Source: CAZXFA01 sp964640085
GTDB taxonomy: Bacteria > Actinomycetota > UBA4738 > HRBIN12
NCBI GenBank assembly: GCA_964640085.1
Contig: CAZXFA010000012.1
Coordinates: 1 to 64,000, forward strand
Direction of reading: 5' to 3'
Length of the DNA: 64,000 bases
The notes beneath the pieces were generated by a model. It saw only the letters and a program-made list of their open reading frames with translations, was not told the origin of the DNA and did not search any database. This document shows, piece after piece, positions 17,474 through 26,023 of this stretch (positions within the stretch are counted from its first letter, which is position 1; each line of letters begins with the position of its first letter). The position numbers and the translations under genes were made by a program.

Positions 17474-19222
17474 TCACACGGGGGGCGGCGCGGCCTCTCG
17501 CTCGAGGCTGAGGGCGTTCCAATAGGCGCCCAGGAGGCTGTCGCGCGTCGCCAGGCCGACGACCCGCCGGGACCCGATGTCGGAGACCACGGGGATCAAC
17601 GGCAACCCTCGAGGCGCGAGCCGGCGGAGGGCTTCGTCGAGGGACTCGTTCGGAGTAACGACCGGGTACTCCTCGATCAGCTCGTCCACCGGATCCTCGC
17701 CCGACAGCTCGTCCGCCTCCCCGAGCCGCTCGGCGCGGAGGATCCCGACGAGCCGGTCGCCGTCCTCCACGACCACCAGGCGATCCGTGCCTGCCTCCTG
17801 CATCGCCTCCCGAGCCCGCTCGAGGCTCAGCGGCATCCGGATCGTGCGGATGTCCGGGATGGTCGCCCGGGCGACCGGGGTCCGCTCGAGCAGGTGACGC
17901 TCCCGTCCCTCGGCGAGATCGACCCCTTTGCGTCGGATCTTCAGGGTGTAGATCGAGTCGGGGTGGGCGACCGAGGACGCGAGGGTCGCCACGATGCAGG
18001 CCAGCATCAGCGGCAGGATGATCAGGTAGTCATTGGTCATCTCGAACAGGATCAGGATCGACGAGATCGGGGCGTGGGCCGCCCCGGCGAAGACCGCGGC
18101 CATGCCAACCATCGCGTAGGCCCCGGCGCTGGCGGTCATCCCGGGGAGCAGCGCGTGCACACCCTGGCCGAACGCCGCCCCGAGCATCGCGCCCATGAAC
18201 AGCGACGGGGCGAAGACGCCTCCGGACGCACCCGACCCCAGCGTGAGCGACGTGGCCAGGAGCTTGGCTCCGAGCAGGGTCAGGAGCACCCACCAGCTCA
18301 GCGTGGCGCCGAGGGCCAGGTTGATGCCCGGAAGCCCGCTCCCGTAGGGCAAGGAGCCGTGTCCGAGCCGTAGCGTGGCCAGTCCGACCAGCCCGAGGAG
18401 GAGCCCGCCGAGGGCGGGCTTGAGGTCTTCCGGGAGTCGCAGCGCGTCGAACCGGTCCTCCGTCCAGTAGAGGAACCGGATGAAGGCGATCGCCACGGCC
18501 GCGGCGAGCAACCCGAGCACGACGTAGAAGAGGAGCTCGACCGGGTTCCGCAGGCCGAATGCCGGCACCTCGAGCACGGTCTCGTTGCCGAAGGCCGAAC
18601 GCCAGATCACCGAGGCGGTCACGGCCGACAGGACGACGGTGGCGAACCCTCGCGCGCTGAACCGCTGCAGGATGACCTCGAGCGAGAAGAAGACCCCCGC
18701 GAGCGGGGCGTTGAACGCCGCGGCGATCCCGCCGGCGGCGCCGCAGGCCACGAGGAGCCGGATGCGCGACTCCGACATCCGGAGGAGCTGCCCCGCCTTC
18801 GAGCCCAGGGTCGAACCGACCTGCACGATGGGCCCCTCGCGGCCGGCCGACCCGCCCGAGCCGATGGTGAGAGCCGACGCGAGGGTCTTCACGATCGCCA
18901 CCCGGCCGCGGATCCGGCCTCCCTTGACGGCGACCGCCTCCATGACCTCTGGGACACCGTGCCCCTTCGCCTCTTGGGCGCCGTGGGCGATCAGCGGTCC
19001 CGCGAGCAGGCCTCCGACGATCGGCGCCACGAAGACCCGGAGGGCGTCGGTGCTGACGGCCGTCTCCGAGCCCAAGAAGAGCCGCCCGAACACGCGGAGG
19101 AGCAGCTCGAGGGCGACGGCTCCCAGGCCGGCCAGCACGCCGACCGTGACGGCGGTGAGCGCGAGGACGTTGCTCTCGTAGCCCGGCAGGGCGCGGATCC
19201 GTTCCCGAGCCCTCCGGATCAC
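17474..19222 (-). CDS. ClC-type chloride channel with two CBS domains
   Basis: 582 residues from GTG 19222, behind a candidate -10 (TACCAT). The ClC core shows GHGVPEVMEAV (in the GSGIP position), GSGGSAGREGPIVQVGS with the gating Glu, FNAPLAGVFFSLEVILQ, and GSGASGGVFAPSLFMGA. CBS pairs follow (TDRLVVVEDGDRLVGILRAE and GLPLIPVVSDIG), probably sensing nucleotides. In the known antiporter ClC-ec1 the FIIEEM motif holds the proton Glu203; here the equivalent position is Val (SLEVIL), as in eukaryotic channels, so passive Cl- conductance is more likely than Cl-/H+ exchange. An in-frame extension to 19369 is unlikely because it covers the promoter region. Confidence 0.9.
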   Translation of the reverse strand: MIRRARERIRALPGYESNVLALTAVTVGVLAGLGAVALELLLRVFGRLFLGSETAVSTDALRVFVAPIVGGLLAGPLIAHGAQEAKGHGVPEVMEAVAVKGGRIRGRVAIVKTLASALTIGSGGSAGREGPIVQVGSTLGSKAGQLLRMSESRIRLLVACGAAGGIAAAFNAPLAGVFFSLEVILQRFSARGFATVVLSAVTASVIWRSAFGNETVLEVPAFGLRNPVELLFYVVLGLLAAAVAIAFIRFLYWTEDRFDALRLPEDLKPALGGLLLGLVGLATLRLGHGSLPYGSGLPGINLALGATLSWWVLLTLLGAKLLATSLTLGSGASGGVFAPSLFMGAMLGAAFGQGVHALLPGMTASAGAYAMVGMAAVFAGAAHAPISSILILFEMTNDYLIILPLMLACIVATLASSVAHPDSIYTLKIRRKGVDLAEGRERHLLERTPVARATIPDIRTIRMPLSLERAREAMQEAGTDRLVVVEDGDRLVGILRAERLGEADELSGEDPVDELIEEYPVVTPNESLDEALRRLAPRGLPLIPVVSDIGSRRVVGLATRDSLLGAYWNALSLEREAAPPPV

Positions 19223-19246
19223 GTCCGCGCGTCCCCCACGGGCGCC

Positions 19247-19252
19247 ATGGTA
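19247..19252 (-). promoter_or_regulatory. Candidate -10 element (TACCAT) for the ClC operon
   Basis: Located 24 nt before the GTG at 19222 on the minus strand, leaving a short leader containing GGGGGA. It lies in the 149-bp divergent region shared with NhaA. Confidence 0.35.
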
Positions 19253-19314
19253 GCCACCCGCGCGCCGGGCAGGGGGCCGAGCGTCGTCCCGGCACGCGTC
19301 GCCCGGGGGCCGGA

Positions 19315-19320
19315 TAGGAT
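19315..19320 (+). promoter_or_regulatory. Candidate -10 element (TAGGAT) for nhaA
   Basis: TAGGAT fits the TANNNT pattern seen upstream of other genes here. Transcription would start near 19328, upstream of both possible nhaA start codons (GTG 19336 and ATG 19372). Confidence 0.3.
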
Positions 19321-19371
19321 GAGGGCGCTTCGGAGGTGTGCCGGGAAGCCTGGTCGGCGCCTCGATCACCT

Positions 19372-20742
19372 ATGACCACGACGCCACCGACGAAGGACCT
19401 TCCCGAGCCCGGCGACGAGCTGCGCGTCTCCTGGTCCCGCTCGGCGCGTCCGATCGCGCGCCGGATCGTCAGGCCGCTGAACGAGTTCCTGGAGGAGGAG
19501 TCGTCCTCCGGGATCCTGCTGCTCGCCGCGGCCCTGCTCGCGGTGGCCTGGGCCAACTCTCCCTGGCGGGCTTCGTACGAGGACCTGTGGCACACGGAGC
19601 TCTCGTTCCGGCTCGGCGGGCGCGTCCTTCGGGAAGACCTGCGCCACTTCGTGAACGACGGCCTGATGGCGCTGTTCTTCCTCGTCGTGGGGCTCGAGAT
19701 CAAGCGGGAGCTCCTGATCGGGGAGCTCCAACAGCCGCGCAGCGCCGCGCTGCCGGTGATCGCCGCCCTGGGGGGCATGGTCGTCCCGGCGGGGCTCTAC
19801 CTCCTGCTGAACGCGGGCGGCGAGGGGTCGGAGGGCTGGGGGATCCCGATGGCCACCGACATCGCGTTCGCGCTCGGCGTCCTCACCCTGGCCGCCCGGC
19901 ATGCTCCGGCGAACCTCAAGCCCTTCCTGCTGACGCTGGCGATCGTCGACGACATCGGAGCGATCCTCGTGATCGCGATCTTCTACAGCGGCGGGATCTC
20001 GGCGGTCCCGCTGCTCGTGGCGGTGGGCCTGTGCGCCGCGATCGTGGTGCTCCAGCGGGCGAACGTGCGCGCCACCGCCGTCTACGTAGGGATCGGGGTG
20101 GCGGTGTGGGTCGCGGTCTCGCGCTCGGGGGTCCACCCGACGATCGCCGGCGTCGCGCTCGGACTCCTGACGCCGGCGCTGCCCTTCCAGCGCCCGCGCG
20201 CTGTGAGTCAAGAAGCGCGCCGGGTGGCCGACGAGACCGTGGACCAGCCCTCGCCACCCGACGCCGACGCGCATCACTGGCTCACGCTGGCCTGGCTCAC
20301 GCGCGAAGCCGTGTCCCCGCTCGCGCGCGTGGAGCACTTCCTGCACCCCTGGACGAGCTACGTGATCGTCCCGCTCTTCGCGCTGGCGAACGCGGGGGTC
20401 CGGCTCTCGCGTGAGGCGATGGGCGACGCGGTCTCGAGCTCGGTGGTCTGGGGGATCGTGCTGGGGCTGGTGGTGGGGAAGCTCGCCGGGATCTCGCTCG
20501 CCTGCGCGCTCGCCGTCCGCTTCCGCGTGGCGCGACTCCCGGAGGGTGTCGCGTGGTCCCACGTGGTGGGGGCCGCCGCCGTGGCCGGCATCGGGTTCAC
20601 CGTGTCGCTGTTCATCGCCGACCTCGCGTTCGGTGAGGCGCGGCTCGACGAGCTCTCCAAGGTGGGGATCCTACAGGCCTCGATCCTGGCCGGGATCCTT
20701 GGCTGGGCCCTCCTGCGGATCGCCCCTTCGGCGCGGGGATAG
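19372..20742 (+). CDS. nhaA: Na+/H+ antiporter NhaA
   Basis: 456 residues from ATG 19372; GTG 19336 would add twelve. Signature stretches are PLNEFLEEESSSGILLL, VNDGLMALFFLVVGLEIKRE, PMATDIAFALGVL and LAIVDDIGAILVIAIFY; the paired Asp in VDDIGA correspond to the Na+/H+-binding Asp163/Asp164 of E. coli NhaA. The C-terminal half has GVHPTIAGVALGLLTP and GIGFTVSLFIADLAF. It expels Na+ using the proton gradient. A hydrophilic N-terminal extension and a long loop (SQEARRVADETVDQPSPP) make it longer than the ~390-residue E. coli protein. It begins a plus-strand run with a CBS protein, a permease and H+-PPase. Confidence 0.95.
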   Translation: MTTTPPTKDLPEPGDELRVSWSRSARPIARRIVRPLNEFLEEESSSGILLLAAALLAVAWANSPWRASYEDLWHTELSFRLGGRVLREDLRHFVNDGLMALFFLVVGLEIKRELLIGELQQPRSAALPVIAALGGMVVPAGLYLLLNAGGEGSEGWGIPMATDIAFALGVLTLAARHAPANLKPFLLTLAIVDDIGAILVIAIFYSGGISAVPLLVAVGLCAAIVVLQRANVRATAVYVGIGVAVWVAVSRSGVHPTIAGVALGLLTPALPFQRPRAVSQEARRVADETVDQPSPPDADAHHWLTLAWLTREAVSPLARVEHFLHPWTSYVIVPLFALANAGVRLSREAMGDAVSSSVVWGIVLGLVVGKLAGISLACALAVRFRVARLPEGVAWSHVVGAAAVAGIGFTVSLFIADLAFGEARLDELSKVGILQASILAGILGWALLRIAPSARG

Positions 20743-20766
20743 GCTTCGCCACGGGAGGTGGGAGCG

Positions 20767-21213
20767 ATGAAGGCCAGGAACCTCGCGAGCCCGCAGCACG
20801 TCGTAGCGGCCGATGCGCCGGCGACCGAGGTGGCGGACGTCCTGGCACGGCATGACGTCCGTGCCGTCCTCGTGAAGCGCGACGGAGGGGAGTTCGCGGG
20901 GGTCGTGTCGGACAGCGAGCTGCTCCGTGCACTGCTTCCCCCGTACGTGGACCAGGCGAAGATCCTGGCGCGGGTGCTGGAGGAGAGCGCGGCCGACGTG
21001 CTGTTCGAACGGCTCGCCGAAAGGACCGTGGCCGACCTGATGCCCGAGGAGCGCGAGGTGAGGCCGGTGGTCCAAGGGGAGGACACGTTGGTCGAGGTGG
21101 CCTCGGTGATGGTGCGGGCCAGGGCCTCGGCGGTGGGGGTGATCGAGGAGGATCGGCTGATCGGCGGGATCACGATCGACGATCTGCTGAGCCATCTGCT
21201 CACGCGTCGATGA
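20767..21213 (+). CDS. CBS-domain pair protein
   Basis: 148 residues from ATG 20767 with GGAGG about 10 nt upstream. Two CBS motifs can be read: VADVLARHDVRAVLVKRDGG and VGVIEEDRLIGGITIDDLL, the arrangement of a stand-alone Bateman module that binds adenosine nucleotides or cyclic dinucleotides. Its stop overlaps the start of the following ArsB/NhaD-like permease (ATGA), so it is probably a regulatory subunit for that transporter. In some relatives the same module is fused to the transporter. The ligand is unknown. Confidence 0.85.
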   Translation: MKARNLASPQHVVAADAPATEVADVLARHDVRAVLVKRDGGEFAGVVSDSELLRALLPPYVDQAKILARVLEESAADVLFERLAERTVADLMPEEREVRPVVQGEDTLVEVASVMVRARASAVGVIEEDRLIGGITIDDLLSHLLTRR

Positions 21214-22496
21214 AGGAGGCGATCGCGATCGTCGTATTCGTCGGCGCGTACGTCTTCATCGCCACGGAGTGGGTCCACCGCGTCATCGTGGCCCTGGTCG
21301 GCGCCGGCCTGATGCTCCTGTTCAAGATCGTGAACGCGCACGACATCTTCAACTCCGAGCGGCTGGGGATCGACTGGAACGTGATCTTCCTGCTGATGGG
21401 GATGATGATCATCGTCGGCGTCCTCCGGCAAACCGGGTTGTTCGAGTACCTTGCGATCTGGTCCGCACGTCGCTCGCGCGGCCGGCCGTTCGTCGTGATG
21501 GTCCTGCTGATCCTCATCACCGCGGCGGCCTCGGCGCTGCTCGACAATGTTACGACCATCCTGCTGGTGGCTCCCGTCACGGTGCTGATCGCCGAGCGTC
21601 TGGGCGTTCCCCCCGTGCCGTTCCTGATCGCCGAGGTCCTCGCGTCGAACGTCGGGGGCATGGCCACCCTGATCGGCGATCCCCCGAACATCATCATCGG
21701 GAGCGCCGCGGGCCTGTCCTATACCGACTTCCTCGTCAACCTCGCGCCCCTCGTCCTGGTCCTCCTCGCGGTCTTCATCGGGCTCTCGAGGTGGCTGTTC
21801 CGTGGAGCCCTGGTGTTCCACCCGGAGCGGGTACGGGAGGTGCTGTCGCTGGATCCGAAGGAGGCGCTCGCCGGGGGAACGTTGCTCCCGAAGGCGCTGG
21901 CGGTGCTGGGTGTGGTGACCCTGGGGTTCGGGCTCCAGGAGCTCCTGGGGTACGAGCCTTCGATCGTGGCCCTGCTCGGGGCCGGGGTCCTCCTCCTGAT
22001 CGCTCCCGGTCACCTGGAAGAGGCCACGGCGGAGGTGGAGTGGGGCACGCTCCTGTTCTTCGTGGGGCTGTTCATCATGGTCGGGGCGCTCGTGAAGGTG
22101 GGGGTGATCGGGACCCTGGCCGAGCAGGTGATCGAGTTCACGCACGGGCGCCTGTTCCTGGCGACCGTGCTGCTGGTGATCGTCTCGGCCCTGCTGTCCG
22201 CGGTGGTCGACAACATCCCCTACGTCGCCACGATGGTGCCGCTGGTTGCCGCGCTCGCCGCGTCGTTCCCGGGGGATGCCACGGTGCTCTGGTGGGCGCT
22301 CGCGATCGGGGCGGACCTGGGCGGCAACGCGACCTCGATCGGCGCGAGCGCGAACGTCGTGGCCCTCGGGCTCGCGGAGCGGAGCGGCTTCAGGATCCGG
22401 TTCGTACAGTTCCTGCGCTACGGACTGCCCACGGTTGCCGTCACGGTGGGGATCTCGATCGCGTACCTCTGGCTCCGCTACTTCGTGCTTGCCTGA
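21210..22496 (+). CDS. ArsB/NhaD-superfamily ion permease
   Basis: 428 residues with about eleven to twelve hydrophobic segments. Motifs: TEWVHRVIVALVGAGLML, IDWNVIFLLMGMMIIVGVL, ALLDNVTTILLVAPVTVLIA, SNVGGMATLIGDPPNIIIG and IGADLGGNATSIGASANVVA. The GDPPN and GASANVV repeats are typical of the ion-transporter superfamily that includes ArsB, NhaD and the P protein. No arsenic genes (arsR, arsC) accompany it, while NhaA and a H+-pumping pyrophosphatase do, so Na+/H+ antiport is more likely than arsenite efflux; this is inference. It is translationally coupled to the CBS protein before it. Confidence 0.85.
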   Translation: MKEAIAIVVFVGAYVFIATEWVHRVIVALVGAGLMLLFKIVNAHDIFNSERLGIDWNVIFLLMGMMIIVGVLRQTGLFEYLAIWSARRSRGRPFVVMVLLILITAAASALLDNVTTILLVAPVTVLIAERLGVPPVPFLIAEVLASNVGGMATLIGDPPNIIIGSAAGLSYTDFLVNLAPLVLVLLAVFIGLSRWLFRGALVFHPERVREVLSLDPKEALAGGTLLPKALAVLGVVTLGFGLQELLGYEPSIVALLGAGVLLLIAPGHLEEATAEVEWGTLLFFVGLFIMVGALVKVGVIGTLAEQVIEFTHGRLFLATVLLVIVSALLSAVVDNIPYVATMVPLVAALAASFPGDATVLWWALAIGADLGGNATSIGASANVVALGLAERSGFRIRFVQFLRYGLPTVAVTVGISIAYLWLRYFVLA

Positions 22497-22570
22497 CCGG
22501 CGTTCCGTCACCTCCATCGACCCGAGGCCGAGCCCTGCTACTGCCCAGGTCACGGGCTATGGGTTCTTCC

Positions 22571-22576
22571 TATACT
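22571..22576 (+). promoter_or_regulatory. Candidate -10 element (TATACT) for the H+-pyrophosphatase
   Basis: TATACT matches the sigma70 -10 consensus at five of six bases. It lies downstream of the ATG at 22559, which argues against that ATG as the hppA start, and 66 nt before the TTG at 22643. Confidence 0.45.
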
Positions 22577-22642
22577 GCGGAGGTTCCCGGCTCGGCCGGG
22601 TCCGGAAGCTCTTCCCGAACACCGACCGAGGAGGTTGTGATC

Positions 22643-24910
22643 TTGCACGGTGTCCTCGCCCAGGAAGGCGGCCCGATCCAGGCCGTCTTCGGGTCGTTCG
22701 AGAACAACGCACTCTGGGTGATCCTCGTCATCTCGCTGATCGCCCTGGTCTTCGCCTACTACCTGGTCCGGGAGGTGCTCTCCGCCCCGGAGGGCACGGA
22801 GAAGATGCGCGAGATCGCCCGGGCGATCCAGATCGGGGCCCGCGCCTACCTGAACCGCCAGTTCCGCACCGTCGGGATCTTCATGGTGCTGCTCACGGTG
22901 GCGCTGTTCTTCGTCCTCCCCGTCTCCGAGGAGGCGGTCCACGGGGAGATGTTCATCCGGTTCGGTCGATCGATCGCCTTCATCCTGGGAGCCGGCTTCA
23001 GCGCGATCACCGGGTACACGGGGATGTGGCTCGCGGTTCGGGCGAACGTGCGGACCGCGAACGCCGCCCGTGAGTCGGGTCTGCGCCGCGCGCTGAAGAT
23101 CGCTTTCCGCGCCGGCGGGGTCGCCGGGATGTTCACCGTGGGCCTGGGGCTCCTCGGCGCCACCGTGATCCTGCTCGTCTACAGGGAGGACGCCACCGGC
23201 GTCCTGGTGGGCTTCGGATTCGGCGGGGCCCTGCTCGCGATGTTCATGCGGGTGGGCGGAGGGATCTTCACCAAGGCCGCCGACGTAGGGGCGGACCTGG
23301 TGGGCAAGGTCGAACAGGGCATCCCCGAGGACGACCCTCGCAACGCCGGGACGATCGCCGACAACGTCGGCGACAACGTCGGTGACTGCGCGGGGATGGC
23401 CGCCGACCTGTTCGAGTCCTACGAGGTCACCCTGGTCGCCTCGTTGATCCTGGGAGCCGCGGCCTTCTCGGGGAGCGAGGTGGGGGCGATCGCCGGGGTG
23501 ATGTTCCCACTGTTCGTCCGCGCGGTGGGCGTGATCACCTCGATCATCGGCATCCTCGCGGTCACGCCGAGGAGCGAGGACGAGCACGGGATGCGGTCGA
23601 TCAACCGCGGGTTCTTCGTGTCGGCAGCGATCTCGGCGGCGGTCGTGTTCGTGATCTCGGGCATCTACATGGAGGACTACCGCCCGGCCGTCGCGGTGCT
23701 GCTCGGGCTGGTCCTGGCCAGCGTGATTCAGGTCCTCACGCAGTACTTCACCGACACGAAGTACAAGCCGGTGCAGGAGATCGCCGAGTCCACGCAGACC
23801 GGCCCGGCGACGACCATCCTCTCGGGCTTCTCCGTCGGGCTCGAGTCCACGGTCTGGGCCATCCTGATCATCGCCGGGGTGATCGTCGGCGCCTTCCTGC
23901 TGGGCGACAACACGGCCGAGCGCCTGTACTTCATCTCCCTCACCGGCATGGGGATGCTCACCACGGTGGGCGTCATCGTCTCGATGGACACCTACGGGCC
24001 GGTCTCCGACAACGCGCAGGGGATCGCGGAGATGTCCGGCGAGTTCGAGGGGCGCCCCGCACAGGTCCTGGGCAGCCTGGACGCCGTGGGCAACTCGACG
24101 AAGGCGATCACCAAGGGGATGGCGATCGCCACCGCGGTGATCGCCGCCACCTCGCTGTTCGGCTCGTTCGAGGAGGCGCTCAGGGAGGCGGGCATGGATC
24201 CGTTCCTCGGCATCCGCGTCGACGAGCCCAACGTGCTGGTCGGTCTGCTGATCGGTGGCGCGGTGGCGTTCCTGTTCTCCTCGCTCGCGATCCGCGCCGT
24301 CGGGCGCGCGGCCTCACAGGTCGTGGTGGAGGTGCGGAACCAGTTCCGCGACCACCCCGGGATCATGGACTTCACGGAGAAGCCGGACTACGCGCGGGTG
24401 GTCGACATCTGCACGCGCACCTCGCTCCGCGAGCTCATGACCCCCGGTCTCCTCGCGGTGCTCTCGCCCGTGATCGTCGGGTTCGCGATCGGGGCCGAGG
24501 CGCTCGGGGCGTTCCTGGCGGGGGCGATCCTCACGGGCCAGCTGCTCGCGGTGATGCTCGCCAACTCGGGCGGGTCCTGGGACAACGCGAAGAAATACAT
24601 CGAAGAGGGACACTACGGCGGCAAGGGCAGCGACCGGCACAAGGCCGCGGTGATCGGCGACACGGTCGGCGACCCCTTCAAGGACACCGCCGGGCCGGCC
24701 CTCAACCCGCTGATCAAGGTGATGAACCTGGTGGCGCTGCTGATCGCGCCGGTGGTGGTCGAGCAGGTCGACAACGACGCGGTGCGGATCGTCGTGGCGG
24801 TCGCGGCGGCCCTGATCGTCGCGGCGGCGGTCTGGGTCTCCAAGGCTCGGAAGTCCGAGCTGATGGTCGAGCCGGTGCCGAGGTCCCGGGAGGGAGCGCC
24901 GGTCCCCTGA
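22643..24910 (+). CDS. hppA: K+-independent H+-translocating membrane pyrophosphatase
   Basis: 755 residues. TTG 22643 sits 8 nt after GAGGAGG; GTG 22637 has only 2 nt spacing, and ATG 22559 lies before the likely promoter. About sixteen hydrophobic segments. Catalytic signatures: DVGADLVGKVEQGIPEDD, GTIADNVGDNVGDCAGMAAD and GDTVGDPFKDTAGPALNP, which bind Mg-pyrophosphate. The subtype motif reads GNSTKAITKG: Lys where K+-dependent enzymes have Ala, so the pump should not need K+. It couples PPi hydrolysis to proton export and would energise the neighbouring Na+/H+ antiporters and K+ uptake. Family-typical length. Confidence 0.95.
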   Translation: MHGVLAQEGGPIQAVFGSFENNALWVILVISLIALVFAYYLVREVLSAPEGTEKMREIARAIQIGARAYLNRQFRTVGIFMVLLTVALFFVLPVSEEAVHGEMFIRFGRSIAFILGAGFSAITGYTGMWLAVRANVRTANAARESGLRRALKIAFRAGGVAGMFTVGLGLLGATVILLVYREDATGVLVGFGFGGALLAMFMRVGGGIFTKAADVGADLVGKVEQGIPEDDPRNAGTIADNVGDNVGDCAGMAADLFESYEVTLVASLILGAAAFSGSEVGAIAGVMFPLFVRAVGVITSIIGILAVTPRSEDEHGMRSINRGFFVSAAISAAVVFVISGIYMEDYRPAVAVLLGLVLASVIQVLTQYFTDTKYKPVQEIAESTQTGPATTILSGFSVGLESTVWAILIIAGVIVGAFLLGDNTAERLYFISLTGMGMLTTVGVIVSMDTYGPVSDNAQGIAEMSGEFEGRPAQVLGSLDAVGNSTKAITKGMAIATAVIAATSLFGSFEEALREAGMDPFLGIRVDEPNVLVGLLIGGAVAFLFSSLAIRAVGRAASQVVVEVRNQFRDHPGIMDFTEKPDYARVVDICTRTSLRELMTPGLLAVLSPVIVGFAIGAEALGAFLAGAILTGQLLAVMLANSGGSWDNAKKYIEEGHYGGKGSDRHKAAVIGDTVGDPFKDTAGPALNPLIKVMNLVALLIAPVVVEQVDNDAVRIVVAVAAALIVAAAVWVSKARKSELMVEPVPRSREGAPVP

Positions 24911-24952
24911 GACCGGCGCCACGGCGTGGCCGGCGACGCGGCGGGAGAGCCG

Positions 24953-25321
24953 ATGGGGCTGGGATCGACGATCCGACGGTTCCTGCGCCGGATGGCCGAG
25001 AGCGACGAGGACCGCTACGCCGTGGAGATCGAGGCCTGGGCGTCGCGCGTCCCCGGGACCATCCGGATACGCGACGCCGTCAGCCGCAGCCGGGTGAGGC
25101 TCGCGGGAGTGGTCCGCCGGATCACGGTCGTGCCGCTCGAGGGCCATGAATCACTCGAGGCGCTCCTCTACGACGGGACCGGGCAGGTCACCGTGGTCTG
25201 GATGGGGCGGCGGACGATCCCCGGGCTGTCCCTCGGGACGCGCCTCGTCGTCGAGGGCATGATGGCCGAGCAGCGGGCCGAGCGACGGCTCGTGAACCCG
25301 AGCTTCGAGTTCGCGGCCTAG
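24953..25321 (+). CDS. OB-fold nucleic-acid-binding domain protein
   Basis: 122 residues from ATG 24953 (MGLGSTIRRFLRRMAESDED) with GGGAG six nt upstream; a GTG at 24926 would add nine residues. The core RVRLAGVVRRITVVPLEG, LLYDGTGQVTVVWMGRR and LGTRLVVEGMM is a small OB fold like those in RecG and tRNA-synthetase anticodon domains. In many actinobacteria a similar gene sits beside the two trkA genes, as here, but its role is not known. It converges on the TrkA gene, the two stop codons sharing the tetranucleotide CTAG. Confidence 0.82.
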   Translation: MGLGSTIRRFLRRMAESDEDRYAVEIEAWASRVPGTIRIRDAVSRSRVRLAGVVRRITVVPLEGHESLEALLYDGTGQVTVVWMGRRTIPGLSLGTRLVVEGMMAEQRAERRLVNPSFEFAA

Positions 25322-26022
25322 GGCCCTTCCGGACCGGGGATGCGCATCCCGGCGTCGGCCTCGCCGACGACGGCGGAGCGAAGGCCACCCTCGGACTCGG
25401 GGATCGCGAGGGCGAGGACCTCGTCCCCCGCCGACACCACCGTCTCGGGCTGCGGGATCACGACGTGCCCCTCCCGGATGACCGCGACGATCGCGGTGTC
25501 GGGGGGAAGGCGGAGCTCGTAGAGAGGACGCCCCGCGTTCGGGGAATCCGAGGGCATGGTCATCTCGACGATCGAGATGCGTCCCCGCTCGAGCGGCAAC
25601 AGCCGCACGAGGTCACCGACGGTGACTTCTTCTTCCACCATCGCCGTGAGGATGTGCGGGGGGGACACGGCGGCGTCCACGCCCCACTGCTCGGTGAAGA
25701 GCCACTCGTTGTTCGGATGGTTGACCCGCGCGAGCACCCGCGGAACGCCGTACTCCTGCTTCGCGAGGAGCGAGGTGACGAGGTTGTCCTCGTCGTCGCC
25801 CGTCACTGCCACAACCACGTCGGCCGTTCCGACGTCCGCCTTCTCAAGGACCCACGGCTCGCAGGCGTCGCCGAGCATATGCTCTACGTCGGGAGCCCAT
25901 TCGCGGGCGGTTTCCAGCGTCTCCGGGTTCTGCTCGATCAGCGTGACGGTGTGTCCGCGGCCGGCCAGGTCCGAGGCGAGGTGTCGCCCGACGGCGCCGG
26001 CCCCGCTGATCACGACGCGCAC
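25318..26022 (-). CDS. trkA: TrkA-family K+ uptake regulatory protein (second of pair)
   Basis: 234 residues from GTG 26022, one base after the stop of the other TrkA gene. The RCK/TrkA-N Rossmann motif VVISGAGAVGRHLASDLAG begins the protein, with the ribose-binding acid in VTLIEQNPE. A TrkA-C domain follows (LYELRLPPDTAIVAVIREGH, VSAGDEVLALAIPES). Such proteins bind NAD(H)/ATP or c-di-AMP and gate K+ transporters. The pair is divergent from two KimA-like permeases, which are the likely partners. The C-terminal tail (VGEADAGMRIPGPEGP) extends past TrkA-C. Confidence 0.9.
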   Translation of the reverse strand: MRVVISGAGAVGRHLASDLAGRGHTVTLIEQNPETLETAREWAPDVEHMLGDACEPWVLEKADVGTADVVVAVTGDDEDNLVTSLLAKQEYGVPRVLARVNHPNNEWLFTEQWGVDAAVSPPHILTAMVEEEVTVGDLVRLLPLERGRISIVEMTMPSDSPNAGRPLYELRLPPDTAIVAVIREGHVVIPQPETVVSAGDEVLALAIPESEGGLRSAVVGEADAGMRIPGPEGP

Positions 26023-26023
26023 C

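Noticed and set aside
22559..22642. ATG 22559 as the start of the H+-pyrophosphatase
   Set aside because: A TATACT promoter element follows it and GAGGAGG lies later, at ideal distance from TTG 22643; homologues also start near that point.
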